Of a stretch of 64,000 nt of DNA, positions 42,063-52,196 are shown in pieces. The notes under the pieces are model-generated. The model searched no databases. It was not told where the DNA came from and saw only the letters and a program-made list of their open reading frames with translations. The stretch's first letter is position 1; every line of letters starts with the position of its first letter. Made by a program: the position numbers and the translations under genes. Location of the stretch: NCBI RefSeq assembly GCF_003601985.1, contig NZ_QZXA01000010.1:62001-126000 (forward strand), read 5' to 3'. This stretch comes from Mesorhizobium jarvisii (lineage in GTDB: Bacteria; Pseudomonadota; Alphaproteobacteria; Rhizobiales; Rhizobiaceae).

Positions 42063-42830
42063 ATGTATCTGTCGCCACGCCATGCCGAGATCATCCAGAT
42101 GGCCAAGGACCATGGCCGCGTGCTGGTCGACGATCTGGCCACGCATTTCAACGTGACGCCGCAGACCATTCGCAAGGATCTCAACGATCTCTGCGACCAA
42201 CGTCTGCTTTCGCGCATCCATGGCGGCGCATTGTTCCCGTCCGGTATCGAGAACATGGAGTATGAGGCGAGGCGCAAGATCGCCGCGGACGAGAAGGAGG
42301 CGATCGGCCGCGCGGCGGCAAGGCTGATCCCCGACAACGCCTCGCTGTTCATCAACATCGGCACCACGACGGAAGCGGTCAGCAAGGCGTTGCTCGACCA
42401 CAACGGCCTGATGGTGATCACCAATAATATCAATGTTGCCAATAGGATGCGTATATATCCTTCGATCGAGGTGGTGATTGCCGGCGGGGTGGTGCGCGGT
42501 TCCGATGGTGGCGTCGTCGGCGAGGCAGCGGTCGATTTCATCAGGCAGTTCAAGGTCGACTACGCCGTTATCGGCGCCTCGGCCATCGACCATGACGGCG
42601 CCTTGCTCGACTTCGATTTTCGCGAGGTGAAGGTGGCGCAGGCGATCATTGCCAATGCCAGGCATGTGATTCTGGTCTCCGACCAGACCAAGTTCGAGCG
42701 CACGGCGCCGGTGCGTATCGGTCACCTGTCGCAGGTCAACACCTTCATCACCGACCGCTGCGACATCCCCTCGGTGCGCAAGATCTGCCAGGAGGCCGAG
42801 GTTCAGCTGATCGAGACGTCGCTGGGGTGA
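42063..42830 (+). CDS. glpR: DeoR family glycerol regulon repressor
   Basis: The 255-residue protein is a DeoR-type repressor. Its helix-turn-helix is MAKDHGRVLVDDLATHFNVT then PQTIRKDLNDLCDQRLLSRIHGGA. The sugar-phosphate sensor domain follows, with FINIGTTTEAVSKAL, ITNNINVANRM and SDQTKFERTAPVRIG. The inducer should be glycerol-3-phosphate, by analogy with E. coli GlpR and from its position in front of glpD. ATG 42063 follows GGGAGGTCGCCC. Confidence 0.9.
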   Translation: MYLSPRHAEIIQMAKDHGRVLVDDLATHFNVTPQTIRKDLNDLCDQRLLSRIHGGALFPSGIENMEYEARRKIAADEKEAIGRAAARLIPDNASLFINIGTTTEAVSKALLDHNGLMVITNNINVANRMRIYPSIEVVIAGGVVRGSDGGVVGEAAVDFIRQFKVDYAVIGASAIDHDGALLDFDFREVKVAQAIIANARHVILVSDQTKFERTAPVRIGHLSQVNTFITDRCDIPSVRKICQEAEVQLIETSLG

Positions 42831-42863
42831 GGCCCTTTCACGATCGTCTCACGGGTTTGTTAT

Positions 42864-42899
42864 ATTTCGTTTGACATTCGTTATGAGTTCGAAATAATT
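42864..42899 (+). promoter_or_regulatory. glpD promoter with overlapping operator
   Basis: TTGACA (42871-42876) and ATAATT (42894-42899) are 17 nt apart, close to the sigma-70 consensus. ATTTCG (42864-42869) and CGAAAT (42890-42895) form an inverted pair around the -35 box, a good place for GlpR to block transcription. The leader to the GTG of glpD is about 55 nt. Confidence 0.65.
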
Positions 42900-42957
42900 C
42901 CGCCACGGTTTCGCAAAAGACCAAAAATGGTGCAATGCGAAATCGTGGAGGAGTTAA

Positions 42958-44484
42958 GTGGACACGTCTTCAGTCCGGGATATTTTCGTCATAGGTGGCG
43001 GTATCAACGGTTGCGGCATAGCCCGCGATGCCGTTGGGCGCGGGTTTTCGGTTTTTCTCGCCGAGATGAACGACCTCGCCAGCGGAACCTCCTCCGGTTC
43101 CACCAAGCTGATCCATGGCGGCCTGCGCTATCTCGAATTCTACGAGTTCCGCCTTGTGCGCGAGGCGCTGATGGAGCGCGAGGTTCTGTGGAAGAACGCG
43201 CCGCACATCATCTGGCCGATGCGCTTTGTGCTGCCCTATGCCAAGGGGCTGCGCCCGGCCTGGCTGATCAGGCTCGGCCTGTTCCTGTACGACCACATTG
43301 GCGGGCGCAAATTGCTGCCGGCGACCAGGACGCTCGACATGGCGAGCGATCCGGCGGGCAAGCCTTTGAAGCCGTTGTTCAAAAAGGCGTTCGAATATTC
43401 CGACGGCTGGGTCAACGATGCGCGGCTGGTGGCGCTCAACGCACGCGATGCCGCTGATCGCGGTGCAACGATCCGGACCCGCACGAAGGTGGTCGGCGCG
43501 CGTCGCGAAAACGGCCTTTGGACAATCAAGATCGAGAACCTGCAGAGCGGCGAGACGGAAGAGATCAAGGCGCGGCTGCTGGTCAATGCCGCCGGACCGT
43601 GGGTCGATCATGTGCTTTCCGGTGTCGTCGGCCTCAACGATGTGCACAATGTCCGCCTGGTGCAGGGCAGCCATATCGTCATCGCCAAGAAGTTCGACGA
43701 TCCGCGCGCCTATTTCTTCCAGAACAAGGATGGCCGCATCATTTTCGCCATTCCCTACGAGGACGAGTTCACGCTGATCGGCACCACCGACCGGGATTAT
43801 CCCGGCGATCCGCACGATGTGAAGATCAGCGACACCGAGATCGATTATCTCTGCGCCGCGGCCAGCGAGTATTTCGCGCAACCCGTCAAGCGCTCCGACA
43901 TCGTCTGGACCTATTCGGCCGTGCGCCCGCTCTATGACGACGGCGCCTCCAAGGCGCAGGAAGCGACGCGCGACTATGTGCTGAAGGCCGATGGCGGCGA
44001 GGGTGCAGCTCCGATCGTCAATGCGTTCGGCGGCAAGATCACCACCTACCGCCGGCTGTCGGAATCGATGCTGGAGAAGATCGAAGGTTTTCTCGGCAAG
44101 CGCGGCAAGCCGTGGACATCGGACGCGCCGTTGCCGGGCGGCGACTTCCCGGCGACCGGGTTCGACGCGCAAGTGGCGAAGCTTAAGACAGCCTATCCTT
44201 TCCTCGATGCGCGTCTCGCCCGCCGACTGACCCGGCTTTACGGGACGCGGGCTCAGCGTCTGCTTGGTCTTGCCAAGTCGAATGCCGAGCTCGGCCGCAA
44301 TTTCGGCGGCGATCTCTATGAGGCCGAAGTGCGCTATCTCGTTGAAAATGAATGGGCCGTCACATCAGAGGATGTACTGTGGCGCCGCACCAAGCGCGGC
44401 CTGCATCTCAACCGCGAGCAGGTGGCGGCACTCGATGAATTCATGCGCGGCATAAGCCGGCGGCATGTCGCGGCCGCCGAATGA
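42958..44484 (+). CDS. glpD: FAD-dependent glycerol-3-phosphate dehydrogenase
   Basis: GlpD oxidises glycerol-3-phosphate to dihydroxyacetone phosphate at the inner membrane and passes electrons to quinone. The 508-residue product has the FAD motif DIFVIGGGINGCGIARDAVG, then SGTSSGSTKLIHGGLRYLE, LIGTTDRDYPGDPHDV and the C-terminal NAFGGKITTYRRLSE. It starts at GTG 42958 behind GGAGGAGTTAA. It leads the uptake genes, so glycerol import and oxidation would be expressed together. Confidence 0.95.
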   Translation: MDTSSVRDIFVIGGGINGCGIARDAVGRGFSVFLAEMNDLASGTSSGSTKLIHGGLRYLEFYEFRLVREALMEREVLWKNAPHIIWPMRFVLPYAKGLRPAWLIRLGLFLYDHIGGRKLLPATRTLDMASDPAGKPLKPLFKKAFEYSDGWVNDARLVALNARDAADRGATIRTRTKVVGARRENGLWTIKIENLQSGETEEIKARLLVNAAGPWVDHVLSGVVGLNDVHNVRLVQGSHIVIAKKFDDPRAYFFQNKDGRIIFAIPYEDEFTLIGTTDRDYPGDPHDVKISDTEIDYLCAAASEYFAQPVKRSDIVWTYSAVRPLYDDGASKAQEATRDYVLKADGGEGAAPIVNAFGGKITTYRRLSESMLEKIEGFLGKRGKPWTSDAPLPGGDFPATGFDAQVAKLKTAYPFLDARLARRLTRLYGTRAQRLLGLAKSNAELGRNFGGDLYEAEVRYLVENEWAVTSEDVLWRRTKRGLHLNREQVAALDEFMRGISRRHVAAAE

Positions 44485-44526
44485 AGAGGGTCTTGAGCTG
44501 ATGCGGAAAGCCTGGGAGGAGGCGTC

Positions 44527-45606
44527 ATGCTTGAACTGAGGAACGTCACCAAGACGGTCGGTGCGGTCGAGCACGTACGCGATGTGTCGCTGACGCTTCA
44601 GCATGGCTCGCTCAACGTCCTGCTCGGGCCGACGCTTTCCGGCAAGACCAGCCTGATGCGGCTGATGGCAGGTCTCGATGTGCCGACCTCCGGCTCGGTC
44701 TGGTTCGACGGCCACGATGTCACCGGCATGCCGGTGCAGAAGCGCAAGATCGCGATGGTCTACCAGCAGTTCATCAACTATCCGGCGATGACCGTCTATG
44801 AGAACATCGCTTCGCCGCTCCGGGTGGCCGGCGGGGAGCAAGGCAAGATCGACAGCCAGGTGCGCGAGGCCGCGGCGCTGCTGAAGCTGACGCCCTATCT
44901 CGACCGCACGCCGCTCAGCCTGTCGGGCGGCCAGCAGCAGCGCACCGCGCTGGCGCGCGCCATCGTCAAGAATGCCAGCCTGGTGTTGCTCGACGAGCCG
45001 CTCGCCAATCTCGACTACAAATTGCGCGAGGAGTTGCGGGCCGAACTGCCGAGGATCTTCGCCGCCGCCGGCACCATCTTCGTCTACGCCACGACCGAAC
45101 CGCACGAGGCGCTGCTGCTCGGCGGCAATACGGCAACGCTGTCGGAAGGCCGCATCACGCAGTTCGGACCGACCATCGACGTCTTCCGCAAGCCGGTCGA
45201 CCTGGTGACGGCCAGGACCTTCGCTGATCCGCCGCTCAACACCATCGTGCTGGCCAAGAAGGGCGTCGACTTCCTGCTCGAAGGCGGGGTGAAGCTGCCG
45301 GTGCCGCCCGAACTCGTCGGCATCGCCGACGGCAATTACACGATCGGCTTCCAGCCGCACCATCTGTCGCTCGAACGGCCCAACGCCGGCGCCGTGCCTG
45401 TGCGGGCCAAGGTCACCATCACGGAAATCACCGGGTCGGAGAGCTTCATCCATCTCGATTTTGCCGACGTGCGCTGGGTCATGCTGACCCACGGCATCAG
45501 GGATTTCGAGACCGACGAAGTGGTCGAGGTGTTTATCGATCCGCGTCACATCATGGTCTTCGACGAGCACGGCCGCGCCGTGACCGCGCCGAAGCTGGCG
45601 GCTTGA
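44527..45606 (+). CDS. glpS: Glycerol ABC transporter ATPase GlpS
   Basis: This 359-residue CUT1/MalK-like ATPase is one half of a predicted heterodimer. Walker A (LGPTLSGKTS, residues 33-42), signature LSGGQ (132-136) and Walker B with Asp156-Glu157 are intact. The switch histidine is missing: the H-loop reads VYATTEPHEAL, with Thr190 where the partner has His199. A C-terminal OB-like TOBE region follows from about residue 240. Rhizobial glpSTPQUV operons have this gene order, which supports the name. Confidence 0.85.
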   Translation: MLELRNVTKTVGAVEHVRDVSLTLQHGSLNVLLGPTLSGKTSLMRLMAGLDVPTSGSVWFDGHDVTGMPVQKRKIAMVYQQFINYPAMTVYENIASPLRVAGGEQGKIDSQVREAAALLKLTPYLDRTPLSLSGGQQQRTALARAIVKNASLVLLDEPLANLDYKLREELRAELPRIFAAAGTIFVYATTEPHEALLLGGNTATLSEGRITQFGPTIDVFRKPVDLVTARTFADPPLNTIVLAKKGVDFLLEGGVKLPVPPELVGIADGNYTIGFQPHHLSLERPNAGAVPVRAKVTITEITGSESFIHLDFADVRWVMLTHGIRDFETDEVVEVFIDPRHIMVFDEHGRAVTAPKLAA

Positions 45607-45616
45607 GGAGAGCGAT

Positions 45617-46681
45617 ATGGCGCGCATCGACGTCAACCATGTCAGGCATTCCTACCTGCCGAACCCGCAGAAGGATGCCGATTTCGCGCTCAGGGAAGTG
45701 CACCACACATTCGAGGATGGCGGCGCCTATGCGCTGCTCGGTCCATCCGGCTGCGGCAAGACCACGCTGCTCAACATCATTTCGGGCCTGCTGCACCCCT
45801 CGCACGGCCAGTTGCTGTTCAACGGCAGGGACGTGACCAATCTGTCGACGCAGGAACGCAACATCGCGCAGGTGTTCCAGTTTCCGGTCATCTACGACAC
45901 CATGACCGTCTACGACAATCTGGCCTTCCCGCTGCGCAACCGCGGCGTGCCGGAGGCCGATGTCGACCGCAAGGTGCGCGAGACGCTGGAGATGATCGAC
46001 CTGGCGTCCTGGGCCAGGAAGAAGGCGAGGGGCCTGACCGCTGACCAGAAGCAGAAGATCTCGCTCGGCCGCGGCCTGGTGCGCTCCGACGTCAACGCCA
46101 TTCTGTTCGACGAGCCGCTCACCGTTATCGATCCGCATATGAAATGGGTGCTGCGCTCACAGTTGAAGCAGCTTCACCGCCGCTTCGGCTACACTATGGT
46201 CTACGTCACCCATGACCAGACCGAGGCGCTGACCTTCGCCGACCAGGTCGTGGTCATGTATGATGGCGGCATCGTCCAGATCGGCACACCGGCCGAACTG
46301 TTCGAACGGCCGCGCCACACCTTCGTCGGCTATTTCATAGGCTCGCCGGGCATGAACGTCATGCCGGTGGGGATCGACGGCAAGACGGCGACGCTTGGCT
46401 CGCAGCGGATCGAACTGCCCGGAGCCCCCAAAGCCTCCGGCGCCGTCGAACTCGGCATCCGCCCCGAATATGTGCGGCTCGGCCGTGACGGCATGGCCGT
46501 CTCGATCAGCAAGGTCGAGGATCTCGGCCGCCACAAGGTGGTTCGCGCCAAGCTGGAGGGGCGCGACATCGCTGCCGTCATCGGCGAGGACGAGACCGTG
46601 CCAGCCGAACCGAAGGTGCGGTTCGATCCGGCCGGCATCAACATCTATGCCGATTCCTGGCGCGTCGAGATGGGGGCATAG
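45617..46681 (+). CDS. glpT: Glycerol ABC transporter ATPase GlpT
   Basis: The second ATPase (354 residues) complements the first. Walker A GPSGCGKTT (residues 42-50), Walker B Asp165-Glu166 and the switch histidine His199 in VYVTHDQTEALTF are present. The signature is degraded: LTADQ (140-144) replaces LSGGQ. With GlpS it would give one complete and one degenerate ATP site. Here glpT means the ABC subunit, not the E. coli glycerol-3-phosphate antiporter. The next permease gene starts directly after its stop. Confidence 0.85.
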   Translation: MARIDVNHVRHSYLPNPQKDADFALREVHHTFEDGGAYALLGPSGCGKTTLLNIISGLLHPSHGQLLFNGRDVTNLSTQERNIAQVFQFPVIYDTMTVYDNLAFPLRNRGVPEADVDRKVRETLEMIDLASWARKKARGLTADQKQKISLGRGLVRSDVNAILFDEPLTVIDPHMKWVLRSQLKQLHRRFGYTMVYVTHDQTEALTFADQVVVMYDGGIVQIGTPAELFERPRHTFVGYFIGSPGMNVMPVGIDGKTATLGSQRIELPGAPKASGAVELGIRPEYVRLGRDGMAVSISKVEDLGRHKVVRAKLEGRDIAAVIGEDETVPAEPKVRFDPAGINIYADSWRVEMGA

Positions 46682-47548
46682 ATGGACAAGACCTGGAACA
46701 ACAAGGCCTGGTTCCTCGTGCTGCCGGTGCTGGTGCTGGTGGCATTCACCGCCGTCATCCCGCTGATGACGGTGGTCAACTATTCGGTGCAGGACACGTT
46801 CGGCAACAATGTCTTCACCTGGGCCGGCACCGAGTGGTTCGAGGAACTGCTGTCGTCCAGCCGCTTCTGGGAGGCGATGGTCCGCAACCTGATCTTTTCC
46901 TTCATCATCCTGGCGATCGAGGTGCCGCTCGGCATCTTCATCGCGCTCAACATGCCGAAGAAGGGCTGGGGCGTGCCGGTCTGCCTTGTGCTGATGTCAC
47001 TGCCGCTGCTCATTCCGTGGAACGTCGTCGGCACCATCTGGCAGGTGTTCGGACGCAACGACATCGGGCTGATGGGCTATTACCTCAACGCGCTCGGCAT
47101 CGACTACAATTACGTGCAGGATCCGTTCGATGCCTGGGTGACGATCATCGTCATGGATGTCTGGCACTGGACCAGCCTCGTGGTGCTGCTCTGCTACGCC
47201 GGACTGGTCTCGATCCCGGATGCCTTCTACCAGGCGGCCAAGATCGACGGGGCCTCGCGCTGGGCGGTGTTCCGCTACATCCAGCTGCCGAAGATGCAGC
47301 GCGTGCTTCTGATCGCCGTGCTGCTGCGCTTCATGGACAGTTTCATGATCTACACCGAACCCTTCGTCGTCACCGGCGGCGGGCCGGGCAACTCGACGAC
47401 CTTCCTGTCGATCGACCTCGTCAAGACGGCCCTCGGCCAGTTCGACCTTGGTCCGGCAGCGGCCATGTCGCTCGTCTACTTCCTCATCATCCTGTTGTTG
47501 TCGTGGGTGTTCTACACCGTGATGACCAACTACGACGCGGAGCGCTGA
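46682..47548 (+). CDS. glpP: Glycerol ABC transporter permease GlpP
   Basis: The 288-residue protein has six membrane helices of the MalF type. The cytoplasmic coupling loop QAAKIDGASRWAVFRYIQLP (the EAA motif) is clear. It starts at ATG 46682, directly adjacent to the glpT stop. It pairs with GlpQ to form the channel. Confidence 0.88.
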   Translation: MDKTWNNKAWFLVLPVLVLVAFTAVIPLMTVVNYSVQDTFGNNVFTWAGTEWFEELLSSSRFWEAMVRNLIFSFIILAIEVPLGIFIALNMPKKGWGVPVCLVLMSLPLLIPWNVVGTIWQVFGRNDIGLMGYYLNALGIDYNYVQDPFDAWVTIIVMDVWHWTSLVVLLCYAGLVSIPDAFYQAAKIDGASRWAVFRYIQLPKMQRVLLIAVLLRFMDSFMIYTEPFVVTGGGPGNSTTFLSIDLVKTALGQFDLGPAAAMSLVYFLIILLLSWVFYTVMTNYDAER

Positions 47549-47549
47549 A

Positions 47550-48467
<918 letters not shown>

Positions 48468-48469
48468 TC

Positions 48470-48757
48470 ATGAACCTGGATCTCTCCTGGATGGCGTGGA
48501 CGTGGCCGACGGCCGCTTTTTTTGGCGTCATCGCCCTGCTGCTGGTTGGCATGGGCGCCTGGGAATACGCCTCGCCGGGCGGCAATCCGCGCGTCGGCGT
48601 GCTGCGCTTTGAGACAACGCGCGGCGACCGCTTGTTCCTGTCGCTGCTTGGCAGCGCCTTTATTCATCTCGCTTGGCTGGGTCTCGTTGGATCCAACCTG
48701 TGGTGGGCTCTCGCTCTCTCCGTGGTCTACGCCATTGGCGTGTTCCGCTACGTATAG
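48470..48757 (+). CDS. glpU: GlpU-type small membrane protein (DUF2160)
   Basis: The 95-residue product has three membrane helices (TWPTAAFFGVIALLLVGMGA, LFLSLLGSAFIHLAWLGL, WWALALSVVYAIGVF) and the cytoplasmic turn GGNPRVGVLRFETTRGDR. It resembles DUF2160 proteins that occur only in glycerol-type ABC operons. Two bases separate it from glpQ. Its role in transport is not defined; an accessory subunit is likely. Confidence 0.82.
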   Translation: MNLDLSWMAWTWPTAAFFGVIALLLVGMGAWEYASPGGNPRVGVLRFETTRGDRLFLSLLGSAFIHLAWLGLVGSNLWWALALSVVYAIGVFRYV

Positions 48758-48836
48758 AGGGGGAAACTGTTGGAGCGGCCGCGTGCCGGCGACCGCTCCA
48801 GATCGCACTTGAAACCTGAAACAGTGGAGGAAACAC

Positions 48837-50561
48837 ATGCGACGGCAATTTTTAACATCAACGACGGCCCTTGTCCTGTTGCTCGGCGCGGGCAATGCCT
48901 ACGCCGGGATGGATGAGGCAAAAGCCTTTCTGGACAAAGAGATAGGCGGCGTGTCGACGCTTTCCCGCGCCGACCAGGAAAAGCAAATGCAGTGGTTCAT
49001 CGACGCGGCCAAGCCCTTCGCCGGCATGGAAATCAAAGTCGTGTCGGAAACCTTGACCACCCACCAGTACGAGTCTCAGGTGCTGGCACCGGCCTTTACC
49101 GCCATCACCGGCATCAAGGTCACGCATGACGTCATCCAGGAAGGCGACGTCGTCGAGAAGATCCAGACCCAGATGCAGACCGGCCAGAACATCTATGACG
49201 GCTGGGTCAACGATTCCGACCTGATCGGCACCCACTGGCGTTACCAGCAGGTGCGCAATTTGACCGACTGGATGGCGGGCGAAGGCAAGGACGTTACCGA
49301 TCCGATGCTCGACGTCGACGACTTCATCGGCACGAAGTTCACCACCGCGCCGGACAAGAAGCTCTACCAGCTGCCCGACCAGCAGTTCGCGAACCTCTAC
49401 TGGTTCCGTTACGACTGGTTCAACGACGAGAAGAACAAGGCCGACTTCAAGGCCAAATACGGCTACGATCTCGGCGTGCCGGTCAACTGGTCGGCCTATG
49501 AGGACATCGCCGAATTCTTCACTGGCCGCGACGTCAACGGCAAGAAGGTCTATGGCCACATGGACTACGGCAAGAAGGATCCGTCGCTCGGCTGGCGGTT
49601 CACCGATGCCTGGCTGTCGATGGCCGGCAATGGCGACAAGGGCCTGCCGAACGGTGTGCCGGTCGACGAATGGGGCATCAAGGTCGATGCGAATTCGCGG
49701 CCTGTCGGCTCATGCACCGCGCGCGGCGGCGACACCAATGGACCGGCATCGGTCTATGCCATCCAGAAGTATCTTGATTGGCTGAAAGCCTATGCGCCGC
49801 CGGAAGCCCAGGGCATGACCTTCTCCGAATCCGGCCCCGTGCCGTCGCAAGGCAATGTTGCCCAGCAGATCTTCTGGTACACCGCGTTCACCGCCGACAT
49901 GGTCAAGCCTGGCCTGCCGGTCATGAACGACGACGGCACGCCGAAGTGGCGCATGGCGCCGTCTCCGCACGGCTCCTACTGGAAGGACGGCATGAAGCTC
50001 GGCTATCAGGACGTCGGTTCCTGGACGCTGATGAAGTCGACGCCGACCGACCGCGCCAAGGCCGCCTGGCTTTATGCGCAGTTCGTCACCTCGAAGACCG
50101 TCGATGTGAAGAAGAGCCAGGTTGGCCTGACCTTCATTCGCGACTCCACCATCCATGACAAGAGCTTCACCGAACGTGCGCCGAAGCTCGGCGGTCTGAT
50201 CGAGTTCTATCGCTCGCCGGCCCGTGTGCAGTGGACGCCGACCGGTACCAACGTGCCGGACTATCCGAAGCTGGCGCAGCTCTGGTGGCAGAACATCGGT
50301 GACGCCTCGTCTGGTGCCAAGACACCGCAGGAAGCCATGGATTCGCTCTGCGCCGATCAGGAAAAAGTCATGGCACGTATCGAGAAATCCGGTGTCCAGG
50401 GCGACATCGGACCGAAGATGGCCGAAGAGCACGACCTTGCCTACTGGAACGCCGACGCGGTCAAGGGCGGCAATCTGGCGCCTCAGCTGAAGCTCGAGAA
50501 GGAGAAGGACAAGCCGATCACCATCAACTACGACGAACTGGTGAAGAGCTGGCAGAAGTAA
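48837..50561 (+). CDS. glpV: Glycerol ABC transporter substrate-binding protein
   Basis: The 574-residue protein has a signal peptide (ending GNAYAGMDE) and a large family 1-type solute-binding fold. Landmarks are VLAPAFTAITGIKVTHDVIQ, IYDGWVNDSDLIGTHWRYQQ and KLYQLPDQQFANLYWFRYDW. At about 570 residues it is long for a binding protein, which is normal for this glycerol-binding group. A strong ribosome site (GTGGAGGAAACAC) precedes ATG 48837. It delivers glycerol to GlpPQ; GlpK follows. Confidence 0.88.
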   Translation: MRRQFLTSTTALVLLLGAGNAYAGMDEAKAFLDKEIGGVSTLSRADQEKQMQWFIDAAKPFAGMEIKVVSETLTTHQYESQVLAPAFTAITGIKVTHDVIQEGDVVEKIQTQMQTGQNIYDGWVNDSDLIGTHWRYQQVRNLTDWMAGEGKDVTDPMLDVDDFIGTKFTTAPDKKLYQLPDQQFANLYWFRYDWFNDEKNKADFKAKYGYDLGVPVNWSAYEDIAEFFTGRDVNGKKVYGHMDYGKKDPSLGWRFTDAWLSMAGNGDKGLPNGVPVDEWGIKVDANSRPVGSCTARGGDTNGPASVYAIQKYLDWLKAYAPPEAQGMTFSESGPVPSQGNVAQQIFWYTAFTADMVKPGLPVMNDDGTPKWRMAPSPHGSYWKDGMKLGYQDVGSWTLMKSTPTDRAKAAWLYAQFVTSKTVDVKKSQVGLTFIRDSTIHDKSFTERAPKLGGLIEFYRSPARVQWTPTGTNVPDYPKLAQLWWQNIGDASSGAKTPQEAMDSLCADQEKVMARIEKSGVQGDIGPKMAEEHDLAYWNADAVKGGNLAPQLKLEKEKDKPITINYDELVKSWQK

Positions 50562-50650
50562 GACTGCCCTATGCGGGCGCTCGCGCCCGTGTGAAATTGG
50601 GGGAGGCGGCATGTTGCCGTCTCCCCTGTTTTGTGAAGGCGGAGGATGCA

Positions 50651-52141
50651 ATGAGCGGTTTTGTGCTCGCAATCGACCAGGGAACGACATCGACCCGGGC
50701 GATCCTGTTCGACGACAAGATGAAGGTTGCAGGCACAGGCCAGCAGGAATTCGGCCAGCACTATCCGGCCTCCGGCTGGGTCGAGCACGACCCGGAAGAG
50801 ATCTGGGCAAGCGTCGTGACGACCGTGAAGGCTGCGCTGAAGAATGCTGGCCGCGAAGCATCCGATGTCGCGGCCATCGGCATCACCAACCAGCGTGAGA
50901 CCGTCGTCATCTGGGACAGGGCGACCGGCAAGCCGATCCACAACGCCATCGTCTGGCAGGACCGCCGCACCGCGCCGCTCTGCCAGAAACTGAAGAAGCA
51001 GGGACTGGAGAAGAAGTTCACGCACAAGACCGGTCTGCTGCTCGATCCTTATTTCTCGGGCACCAAGATCGCCTGGATGCTCGACAAGGTGAAGGGCGCC
51101 AGGAAACGCGCAGAGAAAGGCGAATTGCTCGCCGGTACCATCGACAGTTTTCTGATCTGGCGGCTGACCGGCGGCAAGGCCCACGCCACCGACGCCACCA
51201 ACGCCTCGCGCACGCTGGTCTACAACATCGCGGAAAATGCCTGGGATGACGAGCTTTTGGCCATTCTCAACATTCCAGTGAAAATGCTGCCGGAGGTCAA
51301 GGACTGCGCCGATGATTATGGAGTGACCGAGAAAAATCTGTTTGGCGCCGAGATAAGGATCCTCGGCGTTGCCGGCGATCAGCACGCCGCGACCATCGGC
51401 CAGGCCTGCTTCGAGCCGGGCATGATGAAATCCACCTATGGCACCGGCTGCTTCGCGCTGCTCAACACCGGGGGCGATCTGGTGCGTTCGAAGAACCGGC
51501 TCTTGACTACCATCGCCTATCGGCTGAACGGCAAGACCACCTATGCGCTGGAGGGCTCGATCTTCATCGCCGGCGCTGCCGTGCAATGGTTGCGCGACGG
51601 CATCAAGGTGATCGGCAAGGCCGAGCAAAGCGGCAAACTGGCTGATGAAGCCGACCCGACGCAAAACGTCTATCTGGTGCCGGCCTTTGTCGGTCTCGGC
51701 GCGCCGCATTGGGACGCCGAGGCGCGCGGCGCGATTTTCGGGCTGACCCGCAATTCCGGGCCTGCGGAGTTCGCGCGCGCCGCCCTGGAGGCCGTCGCCT
51801 ATCAGACCCGCGACCTGCTCGACGCCATGCGCAAGGACTGGAAGGGCACTTCTGCCAAAACGGTGCTCAGGGTCGATGGCGGCATGGTCGCGTCGGACTG
51901 GACCATGCAGCGGCTGGCCGACATACTTGACGCGCCGGTCGACCGCCCGACCATCCTCGAGACGACCGCGCTGGGCGCAGCCTGGCTTGCCGGCTCGAAG
52001 GCTGGTGTCTGGCCCAAGGCGAAGGAATTCGCCAAGAGCTGGGCGCTCGAGCGGCGGTTCAAGCCGGAGATGGATATCGCTACACGATCCGCCAAGCTGG
52101 CAGGCTGGCGCGATGCTGTGCGCAGGACGCTGAGCGCATAA
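50651..52141 (+). CDS. glpK: Glycerol kinase
   Basis: GlpK phosphorylates imported glycerol, trapping it as glycerol-3-phosphate, the substrate of GlpD and the likely inducer of GlpR. The 496-residue product has the FGGY-kinase opening FVLAIDQGTTSTRAILFD, AIGITNQRETVVIWDRATGK, the GDQHAATIGQ block and the C-terminal ALEGSIFIAGAAVQWLRDG. ATG 50651 follows GGAGGATGCA. It ends the operon before a hairpin. Confidence 0.96.
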   Translation: MSGFVLAIDQGTTSTRAILFDDKMKVAGTGQQEFGQHYPASGWVEHDPEEIWASVVTTVKAALKNAGREASDVAAIGITNQRETVVIWDRATGKPIHNAIVWQDRRTAPLCQKLKKQGLEKKFTHKTGLLLDPYFSGTKIAWMLDKVKGARKRAEKGELLAGTIDSFLIWRLTGGKAHATDATNASRTLVYNIAENAWDDELLAILNIPVKMLPEVKDCADDYGVTEKNLFGAEIRILGVAGDQHAATIGQACFEPGMMKSTYGTGCFALLNTGGDLVRSKNRLLTTIAYRLNGKTTYALEGSIFIAGAAVQWLRDGIKVIGKAEQSGKLADEADPTQNVYLVPAFVGLGAPHWDAEARGAIFGLTRNSGPAEFARAALEAVAYQTRDLLDAMRKDWKGTSAKTVLRVDGGMVASDWTMQRLADILDAPVDRPTILETTALGAAWLAGSKAGVWPKAKEFAKSWALERRFKPEMDIATRSAKLAGWRDAVRRTLSA

Positions 52142-52147
52142 GAAAGA

Positions 52148-52178
52148 CCCGCGCCGTTTCCGACGCGGGCCTTGTCTT
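52148..52178 (+). terminator. Terminator-like hairpin after glpK
   Basis: CCCGCG (52148-52153) pairs with CGCGGG (52164-52169) around a 10-nt loop and is followed by a T-rich stretch (CCTTGTCTT). The T run is interrupted, so termination may be partial. Confidence 0.5.
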
Positions 52179-52196
52179 AGCTACCGATACCTGGGG

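Noticed and set aside
42970..44172. 400-codon frame antisense to glpD
   Set aside because: It overlaps the confirmed GlpD motifs entirely, has no ribosome site and no family.
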